A stretch of 64,000 bases of DNA, from the NCBI GenBank assembly GCA_035771175.1, contig CM069595.1, positions 1,279,122-1,343,121 on the forward strand, in the 5' to 3' direction. Both the position numbers and the translations under genes were made by a program. The notes below the pieces were generated by a model. It was not told the origin of the DNA and did not search any database. It saw only the letters and a program-made list of their open reading frames with translations. This document shows positions 11,648 through 22,269 of this stretch, piece after piece; positions within the stretch are counted from its first letter, which is position 1; each line of letters begins with the position of its first letter. This DNA comes from Paratinospora sagittata (taxonomy: Eukaryota > Streptophyta > Magnoliopsida > Ranunculales > Menispermaceae).

Positions 11648-11757
11648 CCCAATAGCAAGCTATTGTGATGGGACCTCACCACAAAAAAAAAAAGTATTAA
11701 ACTAACAAGGAGAGATACTACTTCACATGATTTTAGCCAAAAGGCCAAGAAATGTAA
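11648..11757 (-). pseudogene. Decayed U2 snRNA copy (5' half)
   Basis: Read on the minus strand it keeps GGCCTTTTGGCTAAAATCA, GTAGTATCTC and AATAGCTTGCTATTG in U2 order. It has lost stem-loop IIb, the Sm site is replaced by a poly(T) run, and everything after stem-loop III is absent. The upstream element is degraded to GTACCACATTG (11816-11826). Transcription is unlikely. Confidence 0.8.
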
Positions 11758-12858
11758 GAACTTTCAAAAATCTAATCTTATCTTCAATTTATTTCTACCC
11801 ATTTCCTTAGTTTCTCAATGTGGTACTAAATGAAAAGGCGAAACTCCACCTTGTTTCATACTTAAGCTAAAACCTTCTTTATTATGTGCATAAGAAATGG
11901 GAGTAAACTGAGAAGAAAAAAAAAGGAACCCAATTGGTTTCTTCATAACTTCAATGGTGGTTGGATGTCTCAAAAAAGGTTTACAGACACAACTCTCCCT
12001 TTCCCTGTACACATATTGGGGGATAGGGAGATTAGGGAAAAGCCCTACAATTCCTTCATTCCAAAATTTTGCTGGATATACTTCAGATTATTATTATTAT
12101 TTAAAGTAATTTATCTTTATTAGGAAACTAGTTGCTCATTTTGATAGGATTTTAATGGTTTTACTTAAGTAGGATTCAGTTGCTTATTTTCGTAGAATTC
12201 TAATTATTTTATTTAAGTAGAATTTTAGTTTCAAAATTGTACTAAGATACAAATTGAGTATTTTAGATTGAGTTTGTAATTGGAATAAGCATTAAATGAC
12301 TATAGAATAGAAATTATTCTTAATTGATTCTTCTTTTTCCTTTCTTTCCTTTTCTCTCTCCTTCTTCATCTTATCTTTTAGATGCTGCATGATCAGTGGC
12401 GGGTATCCCCTTTGTTCTCTCAAATAACAGTTAAAATTACTTGTCTATGTTATAGTTACAGATATGTTGAATGGCTAAAATTAAGAAAATGAATGAAGGA
12501 AGAAGGCATTAGCATTAGAAAGACTACAGAAGCACAGTGGGCTGACTAACAAGACTACGACTATTCCATTGTATTAAAACCATAGTTGTTCACTTGACAA
12601 GCTTTCCAAGTTGTTGAGCATGGGCAAATGAGAATTAATTGTGTTTCTTGTACTGTTAACTGATGAATCTTCCTACCCTAACAGAGCCACATCTCTTTCA
12701 AAAAAAGTTATCTTAACATCTTTCACAATATTATGCTAATTTTGTTTTTCTGAGGCAATATTATGCTAATTTAGAAAAGGATGCTCGAATAGAATAATTC
12801 AGTAGTAATTAAATTTTCTACTTTGAAACAAGAGAAACAAAAATATTTTCTTATAAGG
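11758..12858. other. Spacer between U2 copies
   Basis: The part at about 11845-11930 resembles 14455-14600, which lies upstream of the intact U2 gene (TGTGCATAAGAAATGGGAGT against TGTATAAGCAATGGGATT). The U2 copies were therefore duplicated with their 5' flanks. No open frame of note. Confidence 0.6.
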
Positions 12859-12988
12859 TATTGTAATGGACTCTCCCCAAAAGACAAATTAATTTAATAT
12901 CATGTGAGGCAAAGCCCCATGTATCATATATTAAACTGATAAGAACACATACTACAATTGATCTTAGCCAAAAGGCCGAGAAAGGTAT
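12859..12988 (-). pseudogene. Truncated U2 snRNA copy
   Basis: The 5' end ATACCTTTCTCGGCCTTTTG is intact, but the branch-site recognition stretch is changed (TTGTAGTATGTG instead of GTGTAGTATCTG). The Sm region is interrupted (AATTTGTCTTTTGGGG), and the copy stops where stem-loop III should begin. The upstream element has one change (GTCCCACATCA, 13055-13065). A transcript, if made, should not assemble a working U2 snRNP. Confidence 0.85.
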
Positions 12989-14153
12989 GAGTAATGATTG
13001 AGCAAAAAACCAACTATTATGTTCTATTCATCTATACCCACTTTCCTATTTTCTTGATGTGGGACTAAATAAAAATGCTAACTCCCCGCGACATATTGCA
13101 CTGCAACAATATTTTTATCTTCCAGACTTAGGCTTATTAAATATTTGAGATTAATTATTGACCATTTATGCTCAATGAAATTGGCAATTTAGCTTGCAGT
13201 TGATCAAAATACTAAGGTTTGAGAATTGCTTAACATCAGTGTATTATCATTGACTGATTCTATTAGAGATTTCATAAACAATAATAATAATAATAATAAT
13301 AGTCAGGATTCGGAAATTTATTAATAATATTACTGCTAAATTAAATAAAAAGTTTAATTATTGGAGTCATCATTCCAATAACTCAATTTTTTTCTATGAC
13401 CATTACGGGTTAAAATAACTAGTCTACGGGCATATACGTTGCACTTAAACAAGCTAAAAATAGCAAACAAAGAAAATTTTTAAAACAAGTCTTATATTTA
13501 TTAACATTACAAAAAAAACCATATTACCAAATTACCCATAAATATACATATATATATTTTATATAATTTTATTTGATAGTTTTATATTGAAAAGTAGTGA
13601 CTAATTTATGAATTTATAATAAAAGTAACACAGTATAAGTTAAGGAGTTTTGACTGTATATATAGTATAGATATACGTGTAGATGAATTAGAATTTTATG
13701 GAATTGTGTATATATATATGTTAAGGTGTTAGTTTAGTAATTCCATAATTAACTTAGGAAGAAAGAAGAAAAAAAGAAAAAGAAGTGGAAGCTACAAAAA
13801 TGTGTAAGTAAAAAGAGTTCTGTTAATAAGTGTATGGAAGTTTGTAGAAGGATTATATATATATATATAATTGCCATTAAGAAATTTTGGAAGGGCGCCC
13901 TCTAACCCAGGGTAAAGCCCTACAATTTTCAATCTTAAACTACTTTATTATGAACTATAAATTTCTTCAAAGATTATCAGAGTTGTTACTGCGGACCAAC
14001 TACAATTTGAAATAGAAAAACTATCTTAAAACATTAATTTAGAATTAATGATAAATTAACAACACACTTATTCATTTACAAAATATTATTTAACTGTCAG
14101 TATTTAGCTATTCAACTTTGTAACAAGAGAGTAGATAAAACTAAAACAAGAAA
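12989..14153. other. AT-rich spacer with an (AAT)n microsatellite
   Basis: It contains the degenerate promoter of the truncated U2 copy and an AAT/ATA repeat at about 13279-13302. No gene or transposon terminus was recognised. A TATATA run lies near 13856-13870. Confidence 0.6.
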
Positions 14154-14175
14154 ACTTAATTTTATGATTTGGGAG

Positions 14176-14369
14176 GGGTGTGCCAGGCTCTTGCAGTAGT
14201 GCAACGCATGAACGACACATAAGAGCCCCAATAGCAAGCTATTGTAATGGACTCTCCCCCAAAAAAAAATTAATTTAATATCATGTGAGGCAATGCCTCA
14301 CGTATCAGATATTAAACTGATAAGAACAGATACTACACTTGATCTTAGCCAAAAGGCCGAGAAAGGTAT
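14176..14369 (-). ncRNA. U2: U2 spliceosomal snRNA gene (apparently functional)
   Basis: The transcript of about 194 nt starts ATACCTTTCTCGGCC at 14369. It keeps every landmark: stem-loop I, the branch-site-pairing stretch GTGTAGTATCTG, the stem IIa strand CAGTTTAATATCTG, stem IIb with GAGGCATTGCCTC, an Sm site AATTTTTTTTTGG, stem-loop III CAATAGCTTGCTATTG, and stem-loop IV with the U2B''-type loop TTGCACTACTGC. From memory its first 60-odd bases agree with Arabidopsis U2. U2 snRNP selects the intron branch point. Upstream are the plant snRNA promoter elements listed separately; downstream, CATAAAATTAAGT (about 14154-14166) loosely resembles the plant 3' box. Confidence 0.93.
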
Positions 14370-14395
14370 GAGAATCAAAGTTTAATAAATCAATT

Positions 14396-14444
14396 CTTAT
14401 ATTCCATTCATTTGTACCTACTCCCTTGTGTTTCGATGTGGGAC
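14396..14444 (-). promoter_or_regulatory. Plant snRNA promoter: USE and TATA box of U2
   Basis: GTCCCACATCG (14434-14444, minus strand) is a perfect match to the upstream sequence element RTCCCACATCG. An AATATAAG TATA-like box lies at 14396-14403, about 30 bp before the transcript start. The USE-TATA spacing of about 30 bp fits RNA polymerase II snRNA genes rather than the shorter Pol III arrangement. Confidence 0.88.
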
Positions 14445-14814
14445 TAAACAAAAAGGTAAAACTCTGGCGCTGGTGAAGTGCCATCATATTTTCAAAAATT
14501 AGGTTAACAGGCACCTTCCAAATTCCTCTAACTTATGCTTTGCTTAAAACTCTTTTGGGTGTATAAGCAATGGGATTAAACTAAGAAGAAAAAAAAAAAA
14601 ACAATATAATTATTGTTGAGAGAAAACACATGTATTAACTATCAATATCTTGAGTACATATTAAAACTAATAAACTTTTGGTATATGTATCTGACGTATT
14701 AGATCAATGATACATAAGATCAATGCTTGTTGAGAGCATAATAGAAATTACCAAAGAATTGATCACAGAATGAAGAATGAAAAGATTTCCATTGGCTTAG
14801 TTCCTACACAAGCA

Positions 14815-15317
14815 TTGTAATAATTAATCAAAGGATAATTATTTAGATATTACTTGCAGATATTAGTTAACAAACATGGGAAGAAAGGAGGGCTTGTAAA
14901 CCTTACCTTCATGTAAGTGTCTATATCAGGATCTGGGACAATCCCTGCCTCCTTCTCCCTTCTAATGACCTCCATCAAAATCTCTTCACAACCAATAAAC
15001 ATTGGCTTCAATATCTAGTTATGAACTGATTTCTCTGTTCCGTGATTAAAATCAAAATCATGAGTATATAAATGAACATGATGGGAACTCATAAGACCAT
15101 TTAATACAACAACTTGCATGAGTATATAAATGAACTACAGAATCAACTTTAACCAGTAGCTTGGAATCTACTATAAATAGTGGATTTACTTGCAGAAAGC
15201 ATGCCTTTCAATGAGTTCCATAAAGTGGGAAGGGGCTTGCAATGGACAACCTCGCATTCTGCCTCGACACACAGATTCTTATACCGCACTTCCACAGTCG
15301 GGAATTTCACTCCAACT
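14815..15317 (-). pseudogene. PDR-type ABCG transporter exons (fragment B)
   Basis: Two exons survive. The one at 15190-15317 encodes [20 protein letters not shown] and then [13 protein letters not shown], the stretch before the first nucleotide-binding domain, and ends at a GTAAAT donor. The one at about 14907-14993 encodes [20 protein letters not shown] then DTYMK, between Walker A and the signature motif, with a GTAAGG donor. The Walker A exon that belongs between them is missing here, but a copy lies at 11190-11274. No membrane domains are present. PDR transporters export lipids, hormones and defence compounds; this is a relic. Confidence 0.85.
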
Positions 15318-15352
15318 CTACAAAATAAATTTTGGTTAAGACAACATGCCAT

Positions 15353-15825
15353 CCATCATCTTTTACTGCACAAAATATGGCTACAAAGTTAAATGAGCCT
15401 TTGGCTTCTGATAATTCAAAAGCAGTAGGAAATGGAAAGAATCAGTAAACTAACAGAAACTTCACTATACATATTCAAAAACTGCCCTCTTCATGGCAAG
15501 ATTTGGGCTAATAATAAAATTTCTAATAAGAGAAATTCTAGAGGGCCATTGAGGAAGAGTACTGAACATTGATGATGGTACATTAAAATGAAATTAATGT
15601 TGTTCAGGGTCATCAAGTCATTTAGGCTAAGATTTCCAAATTGGGCATGGTTAAACCATCTCCTACTGGAATTATACCTAAATTCCAAAGGAGACCTAAT
15701 CCTTAATTTGGAAAATTTTAGGAAAAATAAATAAATAAGACATGCCATTCCATGGAATTCATAAATAAATTCAGGAAAAATAAAAGAAATTAAGTTATGG
15801 GCACTTGCAAATTCATAAATAAATA
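15353..15825. other. Stretch without recognised gene
   Basis: A 135-codon open frame crosses part of it on the minus strand, but it runs into the hAT-like end and shows no domain. The sequence between about 15540 and 15720 is less AT-rich and may be an unrecognised transposon piece. Confidence 0.5.
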
Positions 15826-15876
15826 TTTGGGGCCCAGGAGTTGTCGCCGTGTAGGCCGTGCCCCAGGGCCGGCCTT
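15826..15876. mobile_element. hAT-type terminus remnant
   Basis: GGGGCCCAGGAGTTGTCGCC followed by GTAGGCCGTGCCCCAGGGCCGGCCTT carries the CAGGGCCGGCC-type end common in plant hAT elements. It lies immediately left of the duplicated MADS copy B. The partner end was not found. Confidence 0.5.
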
Positions 15877-16184
15877 GGATATCATCAATATAGATCAAAC
15901 ATGAAACTTTTATATATGAAAAATTATTACATTAATTACATTAAAGAAATAGTAATCCGCATTTGATACATGTATATATGTACTTTACAAAACAGGGGAT
16001 ATATACATGCTAATTAAAAGTAGCATCATTAATCAATTAATTTCTCCCATAAAAAAAATTAAAGGAAAAGAAAGTTACAAGTTCTTGTAAATTGATAACA
16101 ATAGTGATTAATTAATCAATGAAAAGTTAGAGATCATTATTTAGTATGTTGCCAAGTAGATGAATATGCACGAAGACTTCATGG

Positions 16185-17234
16185 TCAGAAGAAGAAATTC
16201 CCAATATTCTTTGCAGTGAGGTGGTTGAAATCCAAAAAATGCTGAGACAAAGGCTGTACATCTTCATAGGGAGGAGGAAGCAGCAACGGAGTTGATGAGG
16301 ATGATGGCAATATGGCATCAAGTGGTTGTTGTACTTCTTGAAGTTGATCATAATGATGAAGATGATGATCCATATAATCACAACCCATCATGGGATCGAA
16401 CATTAGATGATGATGATTGTCAGGAAAATAACATCCACCACGAGCAACAGTTGATCAATTATAAGCATCTTGTTTCTGATTAAGCCCTACATTTTCTGTT
16501 GCCATGGAAACAACATCCTCCAATGTCCCAAATCCAGTAGTAATAGCAGATGATGAGTTCCAAGTTGATGACCTCCATCCACATGATACCATTCCACCAC
16601 GTTCACCACCGCTAGTACCATTCCCCGATAATACTACTTGTTGTTGTTGATAATCTTCTTTTAATACTACTACTTCCGGGGTCGGTACTAGTGTTTCTGC
16701 AGCTTTCAAAACATTAGCCCTCTTTCTCACCTCTTTCAATTTATTCTCCAAAACCCTCTTCAGGTCTCTCAACTCTTCCACTCCTAACCCATCAAGCTCA
16801 TCATCATCTCTACCATTTTCTTCAACTACTATTTTCTTGTTATTATTATTATTATTTTGTTGTTGTTCCATGACGACGCTATTATTCAAGGTTGTTGAGA
16901 TATTAGTAATAGAACTATGTTTCTCTTTGTCTTCCTTCCTCATCTGCATGTACCTTTGTATGATGGGATGATATTCCTTAGGTTCCTCAGGCCACACATC
17001 CACGGCCACCACCTGATCATCAGTGCCATTAGCATCAGATGGTGATTCAAGAGAAATCATGAAAGCTTGGATGCCGCATAAGGTTGTAAGCTCATTTAAC
17101 TTCTTCTTCAGCCCTTCCTTCCTCTTCCCCAAACTCTTCTTCTTCACAATCCCTTTCTGAATCTTGTTCTTTGCAATATTAATTCCTAAGCCCTTATTAT
17201 TATCATTTCGGACTGAACCTCTTTCACACCCCAT
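16185..17234 (-). pseudogene. Type I MADS-box, M-gamma-like, copy B with premature stop
   Basis: Start MGCERGS at 17234. The first 259 codons parallel copy A, including the MADS core KRKEGLKKKLNELTTLCGIQ, DVWPEEPKE and the coiled coil GLGVEELRDLKRVLENKLKE. At QKQDAYN the frame hits TGA (16455-16457) where copy A has a TGC codon. The same frame then continues without a break to 16185 and keeps the His-rich tail (MDHHLHHYDQL, STPLLLPPP, PLSQHF) plus 16 residues that copy A lacks. The MADS and coiled-coil parts remain, so a 259-residue protein could still be made; the gene is either truncated but working or an early pseudogene. The DNA-contacting first half of the MADS box is degenerate, as in copy A. 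Confidence 0.8.
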
Positions 17235-18327
17235 TTTCTTCTTCCTTATTAACTGATCTACTTCTTCTTCCTTATTACCTCTTGCGCACCCTCTCGCTAA
17301 ATCTGATCGTAAATATTAAGCTATACGTATCATCTTCTATCACTCAAAGCACTCTCGCTGATCTCTACTCGAAATATCAAGTTCTTGATCGCCTCCTGAT
17401 AATATATATATATATATATATATAACTTTCTTGCTCAACCTTTCCAAATCAGATTTGTATTTGTATATGGAAGTGAGAGTAAGAGAGAGAAAGAGTTACC
17501 CCTGACTCAAAACTCCTGATAACCTCAAAACTACCAGTCTCCCATAAATTATGTGTTTTAGGTGTTTGCAATGTAGCGAAAATGAAACTTTCTATTAAGC
17601 AATACGATAAATCATAAAATATATTTTTAATTTACTTTTTAATATTTATTGATTACTAGTGTGCATGCAGGCACGTGTTGCACTTAGAGTTTTTTAATTG
17701 AATTTTTTTTTTAGAAAATAGAAAAACAGTACAAAAGAGAAAAAAAATTAAGTTTGAAAAAAGAAAAAATGAAGTGAAAGTTATTTACCTACTTATATTA
17801 CAGTTTAATTTGGCCCAATAATTAATTTAAAAATAAAAAAAATAACTATAAGTTTAAACGGCCGGTAGTCTTAGAAGTTTGACAAAAATGATAAGTATTT
17901 ATATTATACATGGTATAGATATATTGGTGTCACCAACTCTCCCAAATAAAAATGTTTAAACCCAAGTTACTAGTTTTAATTAAATTAGTCTTGCATAAAT
18001 ACAAGAAAATAAAATAAAATAAAAAGTGAATTCGTGCTAAAAAAAATATCAGGTATTAAATATAAAGGAGAAACTAGAAAGAGGAGATATGTTGCAAATG
18101 GAAGTACTGCCAAGCACATAAAGGTCACAGATGCATTTCTAATCTAAGTAACAATGATCATATTCAAACCGATTCTGTAAAACCAAACTAGCACCAGTAA
18201 CAACACAACTGAAGTCACTTGTAAATAAATAAAAAAAAACAAACCACATAATATTAATCCATATATTATCCCATTAAAGATAACCTAAAACAAGAGAGAA
18301 CTAAAGTTGATAACACGGCGTTGTATA
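17235..18327. other. AT-rich intergenic stretch
   Basis: It contains the upstream region of MADS copy B, a short (AT)n run at about 17401-17424, and otherwise nothing recognisable. Confidence 0.6.
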
Positions 18328-18621
18328 TCATGGTGACTTGCCATTGATGCTGGGACTGGGAGGAGCATGTGGTACAGATGAAGATAGCGGAACACACCCC
18401 ACACCAGGGAACGAACAGAACGTTGTTGGATTGAACCCGACAACACCAGCGCTAATAGGAGGTAAAGGAGGGAAATTGCCGAACCCTCCTGGGCCTCCAA
18501 GGAAGGTCTGAGGATGATCAGTTTTCTCCTTCATTTTGAGGCTTCTTCCTCCTTCAATACCTGAAACCGACGCAACAATGAAGACTGCAAGTATGATAAA
18601 AAACTTAGTAACTCTATCCAT
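18328..18621 (-). CDS. Small secreted protein, Pro/Gly-rich
   Basis: A 97-residue product. MDRVTKFFIILAVFIVASVS is a clear signal peptide, with cleavage likely after SVSG or near IEGG. The mature part carries a basic stretch (GRSLKMKEK), then FGNFPPLPPISAGVVGF, two cysteines (FCSFPGVGC) and a Ser/Pro-rich end. I do not recognise a named family; it looks like a small apoplastic protein or peptide precursor. The ATG at 18621 is chosen because a TATATAA box lies at about 18695-18704, which places the transcript start near 18665. The frame upstream starts only with GTG and would lie before that point. Confidence 0.65.
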   Translation of the reverse strand: MDRVTKFFIILAVFIVASVSGIEGGRSLKMKEKTDHPQTFLGGPGGFGNFPPLPPISAGVVGFNPTTFCSFPGVGCVPLSSSVPHAPPSPSINGKSP

Positions 18622-18694
18622 CTTAATCTCTCTATAGTAAACAGCTCTCTTAACTCTACTATTGCCTGCAAAGAAGCTTTTCACCCATGCCCAC

Positions 18695-18704
18695 TTTATA
18701 TAAT
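18695..18704 (-). promoter_or_regulatory. TATA box of the small secreted protein gene
   Basis: ATTATATAAA on the minus strand, 74-83 bp before the chosen start codon, is in the expected place for a core promoter. Confidence 0.6.
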
Positions 18705-18709
18705 ACCCT

Positions 18710-20108
18710 GTTTTCCTCTTAAGGGATATTATATTGTTATTACTAAATAATTATCAGAAAATTGAGGCATTCTCATATCAACCACAAGTCCAAAAAAAAA
18801 AAAAAAACAATTCAATCTGCGTGCATTTACTATTTTCATGATGTTCTAATGTGTCTTAACAAAAGTGTACAAGGAAAACATAAAAAGAGTACGAGTGTTT
18901 AGGTGTGGATCGAACCAAACATAATAAATTGTCATATGCAATGACTTGAAATGGCTAATTAGTCTAGTCCAATCGGTAAGCTAAAATCTTCAAGAAGCAG
19001 GGGATCCAATGAAGTATGCCATGTGGTAGTGGTAAAGTATACCTTTAATCGGTAAACGATGTGCTGAACATTGGTAAACTATGATACTTACATAATAGTT
19101 TGTGGTTGTGGAATTGATGAGAGTCCAACAAACATGCATAAGAGACTTAAATGCTCCACAAAACTTCTGAATACTGTGTTAAAAGGTGTATTCAATTCAC
19201 TGCTATTGAGGTGTAATTTTTTATCTCTAGGGACTGACAGAAGAAAAAGTTGTTCGGTTGAGTTTTGAATTGTGATTTAAAATTGCCAGTTTATGTACAA
19301 AGAGGAGTAAAGTTACAGTTCATGCTCCACCAAGATTTTAGTTATACAAAATCTATATTCTAAATAGTAGCTTCCTACTGAGTCACGAGCCAGTCCCAAT
19401 ATATAGAAATAGTGATCAAATGTCTCTCTCAATAAAGGCGATCATGATAGAATTTGCGTTTTCTCTATTTCATGATTGCTAAACAAATAAGCACATACAT
19501 CATCACCCAAAAAAAAAAAAAAAAAAGCAAAAGAAAGAAAGAAAGAATTTATGATACCCAATTTAAAGAGCGTCTTGGTTGGTATGAGAGCAATGACCTA
19601 CAAATTAAAATATTAAACATCAGTTACAATGTTAGACAATACAATACATCATGCAGTTGATCATCATTACTCGTACAAATTTTTTTTCATCAACAGACAT
19701 AACTAGAGAAGTTTTAGTTGGTTCATACTTGTTTCTAGTCCATGCGTTTCTCCAAATAAACAAAGGTTCAAATGTAACATTGGATTTCCATTGTTATTTG
19801 ACTTGGGTACCTTTCATTGACCACCAGAGATGGCATTGGTGGCAGCTTGATGAACAATCAGAACCAATTTCTACAAACCAAGTTCCATTTGGAAGCTTCA
19901 ACCCTGTTTATACAGTCCTGGGCTCTGCCATATTGCACTCCACGCAAAACATGATGGCAGGATTTTTATTCTCTTTGAATATAAATCTTCAAAGTGAGCT
20001 TACTTTGAACTCACAATTGTTGGTATTCATCATCACTCACTTGCAGAGAAGTATGAGTCTTGTTCTTGAGAGAGCGAAAAAGATCTCTTTCCCCAACACC
20101 GCCCCTTT
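18710..20108. other. Intergenic stretch between secreted-protein and PPR genes
   Basis: It is mostly AT-rich, with poly(A) runs near 18794 and 19508. The part from 19650 to 20108 is more balanced in composition and has a 153-codon plus-strand frame without any recognised domain. It lies just past the PPR stop codon and is more likely 3' UTR of the PPR gene. Confidence 0.5.
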
Positions 20109-21632
20109 TTAAATGAATGTTCTGAATTCCTCCAACATAATCAGTCCCTCCATCTTGTCTAGCATGGATCTGATCTCTTTCCAACAAGTATGAAATCTCT
20201 CTCCGCCCACAAAAAATTCATGAACAACACCATCGACCTCTACCCAGCTACAACCAGCAACCTTTTGCACTTTCAAATCATTCATTTCTTTCCTCGCCAT
20301 ACCCATATCATTCCAATGCCCGGCTTCCGCATGTATGTTGGAAAGAAGTGCATAAAAGCCACTATCTTGAGGGCCTGACTCAATTGCAACTCTTGCTATA
20401 TGCCCAGCTAGTTTTATATTCTTGTGAATTCTACAAGCACCTAAAAGAGTCTTCCATATAACTGAATTAGGCAGGATAGGCATCTGCTCTATGAACTCCT
20501 TTGCCTTGTCTAGAAGCCCAGCTCGGCCTAAAAGATCAACCATGCATCCATAGTGTCTAATATTCGGTGAAATCTTGTAAAAATTAATAAAGAGATCAAA
20601 CATTTTGTGGCCCTCGTTCACCAATCCCGCATGACAACAAGCACTTAAAACACCAATAAATGTAATTTCATTTGGGGCAACTGCTGAATCCCTTTGCATC
20701 CTTGAGAAAATACAGAGGGAATCAGTGCCGAGACCATGAGCTGCAAGACCTAAAATAATTGAATTCCATGCTGATAATTCCTTGTGATTGAGACTCTCAA
20801 ACAATGCAAGAGCCTCATCTATGCAACCACATTTACAGTACATATCCACAAGAGCTGCTCCAAGAACACCATCTACCTCTATCTTCGTCTTGTCCAAATA
20901 AGCATGGATCCACCTTCCGTGACTAAGAGCACCCAAATGAGCAATAGCAGGGAGAACGCTGATAAATGTAATTCTGTTCGGAATAACACTTGATTTTTGC
21001 ATTTGGAGGAAAATCTCCAACGATTCCTTAAACTGGCCATTTTGGGAGAACCCCGAAATCATTACCGTCCAAGGGACTACATCTCTTTTGGGCATCCGAT
21101 CAAATATATCCCGAGCTACTTCAACTTGACCACACTTTAAGTAACCGGATAACAACGAATTCCAAGGAAATTGACTTTTTCTATCTGGCATCTCGTCAAA
21201 CAAGCATTGAGCAATATCCATCTTCCCTTTTTTACAATATCCATCTATCATCACACTCCAAGAAACCACATTTCTCTCCACCATTCCATCAAAGACCTTA
21301 CGAGCAAGCTCTAACTGCCCATTTCTCGCGTACCCAGTAATCAAATCATTCTGTGAAACAATATCTAATTCATAACATCTATCAAAAATCTTTGATGCAT
21401 CCTCATGGTCCCCGCATTTCGCGTACATTCTAACAAGTGCTCTTTGAACAAAAACATCCTCTTGGAATCGTTTCTTAATAGCCAGCGCATGTATCTGTTT
21501 GCCTTGCTCAATTGCAGATAATTTGCGACAAGCTTTGAACAATAAAGGGAAAGTGAACTGATTTGGGACAAAAGCACCATCACATAAGAGCCCACAAAGC
21601 GTGAGAATGGGCTGTTCAAAGCTGTCGCTTTC
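20109..21632 (-). pseudogene. PPR protein gene, 3' part, cut off by a copia insertion
   Basis: 508 codons (including the stop) are open from the insertion point to a stop at 20109. The product consists of PLS-type PPR repeats (VMIDGYCKKGKMDIAQCLFD, WNSLLSGYLKCGQ, MISGFSQNGQF) and ends in an E/E+-like tail (GCSWVEVDGVVHEFFVGGER) without a DYW domain. The first residues, DSFEQPILTLCGLL, continue in frame from the 5' part at 27084-27289 if the element and one copy of the CTTTC target duplication are removed. Intact length would be 574 residues. The original start codon is now 5.4 kb away, so this part has no proper start. The family acts in organellar RNA processing. Confidence 0.88.
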
Positions 21633-22220
21633 TGTTGGTCCACTTCACGTGGGTGGCCAATGAATAACTAAATTGAATGGAAGGAAAGAAGCCAAGGCTG
21701 ACCAAAAGAGGGCGGCTGAATTCATGCATGAGTAGCTTGCAGACTTCACGTGGGCAACAAGCAAGCAAACAGGGCGGCTGGCAGCCAACAACATGGATCA
21801 CGTGGGTATCAAACTTAATTACAAAAATGCCCTCCATAACTCTATAAATAGAACCTTGTTTCAACTTGAAAATTTATTCGATAGATCCGAGAGAGATCTA
21901 ATTCTAGAGATCTAGATAGCCTCAAAGAGAGTTTCTTTGAGAAGAAAAAGTGTGAGCCAATTTGTGAAGTGTTATCCACAAATTGAAGATACATAGTTAG
22001 TGTGTATTTGTGAGAGATCCACCTAAGGGTGAAGTTTGTAATCTTATTTGATTATAGTGGAAGTCTTTAAGCGGCCTAAGGGTCCCGTGGTTTTTACCTC
22101 ATTTTTAAGAGGGTTTTCCACGCTAAAATTTTTTGGTATTATCTTTCTTGTATTCTTAGTTTGGGAAATTGTCCTGGGATTGTAGAATTTATTTCTTTAC
22201 AACCATCGATTTTTCCAACA
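21633..22220 (+). repeat. 5' LTR of the copia element
   Basis: 588 bp from TGTTGGTCCAC to TTTTCCAACA. A TATAAATA box lies at about 21843-21850, followed by a TSS-proximal region rich in AGAGATCTA motifs. CACGTG G-boxes occur at about 21647 and 21799. Confidence 0.96.
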
Positions 22221-22223
22221 AAG

Positions 22224-22235
22224 TGGTATCAGAGC
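22224..22235 (+). promoter_or_regulatory. Primer-binding site (initiator tRNA-Met)
   Basis: TGGTATCAGAGC, three bases after the 5' LTR, is complementary to the 3' end of plant initiator tRNA-Met. Confidence 0.93.
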
Positions 22236-22269
22236 AAAGGTCGTTTTCAGCAAAGGTACGGTTCATACA

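Noticed and set aside
15491..15898. 135-codon minus-strand open frame
   Set aside because: It crosses the hAT-like end and matches no family; composition is like intergenic DNA.
19651..20112. 153-codon plus-strand open frame
   Set aside because: No recognisable domain; it lies just past and partly over the 3' end of the minus-strand PPR gene, so UTR is likelier.
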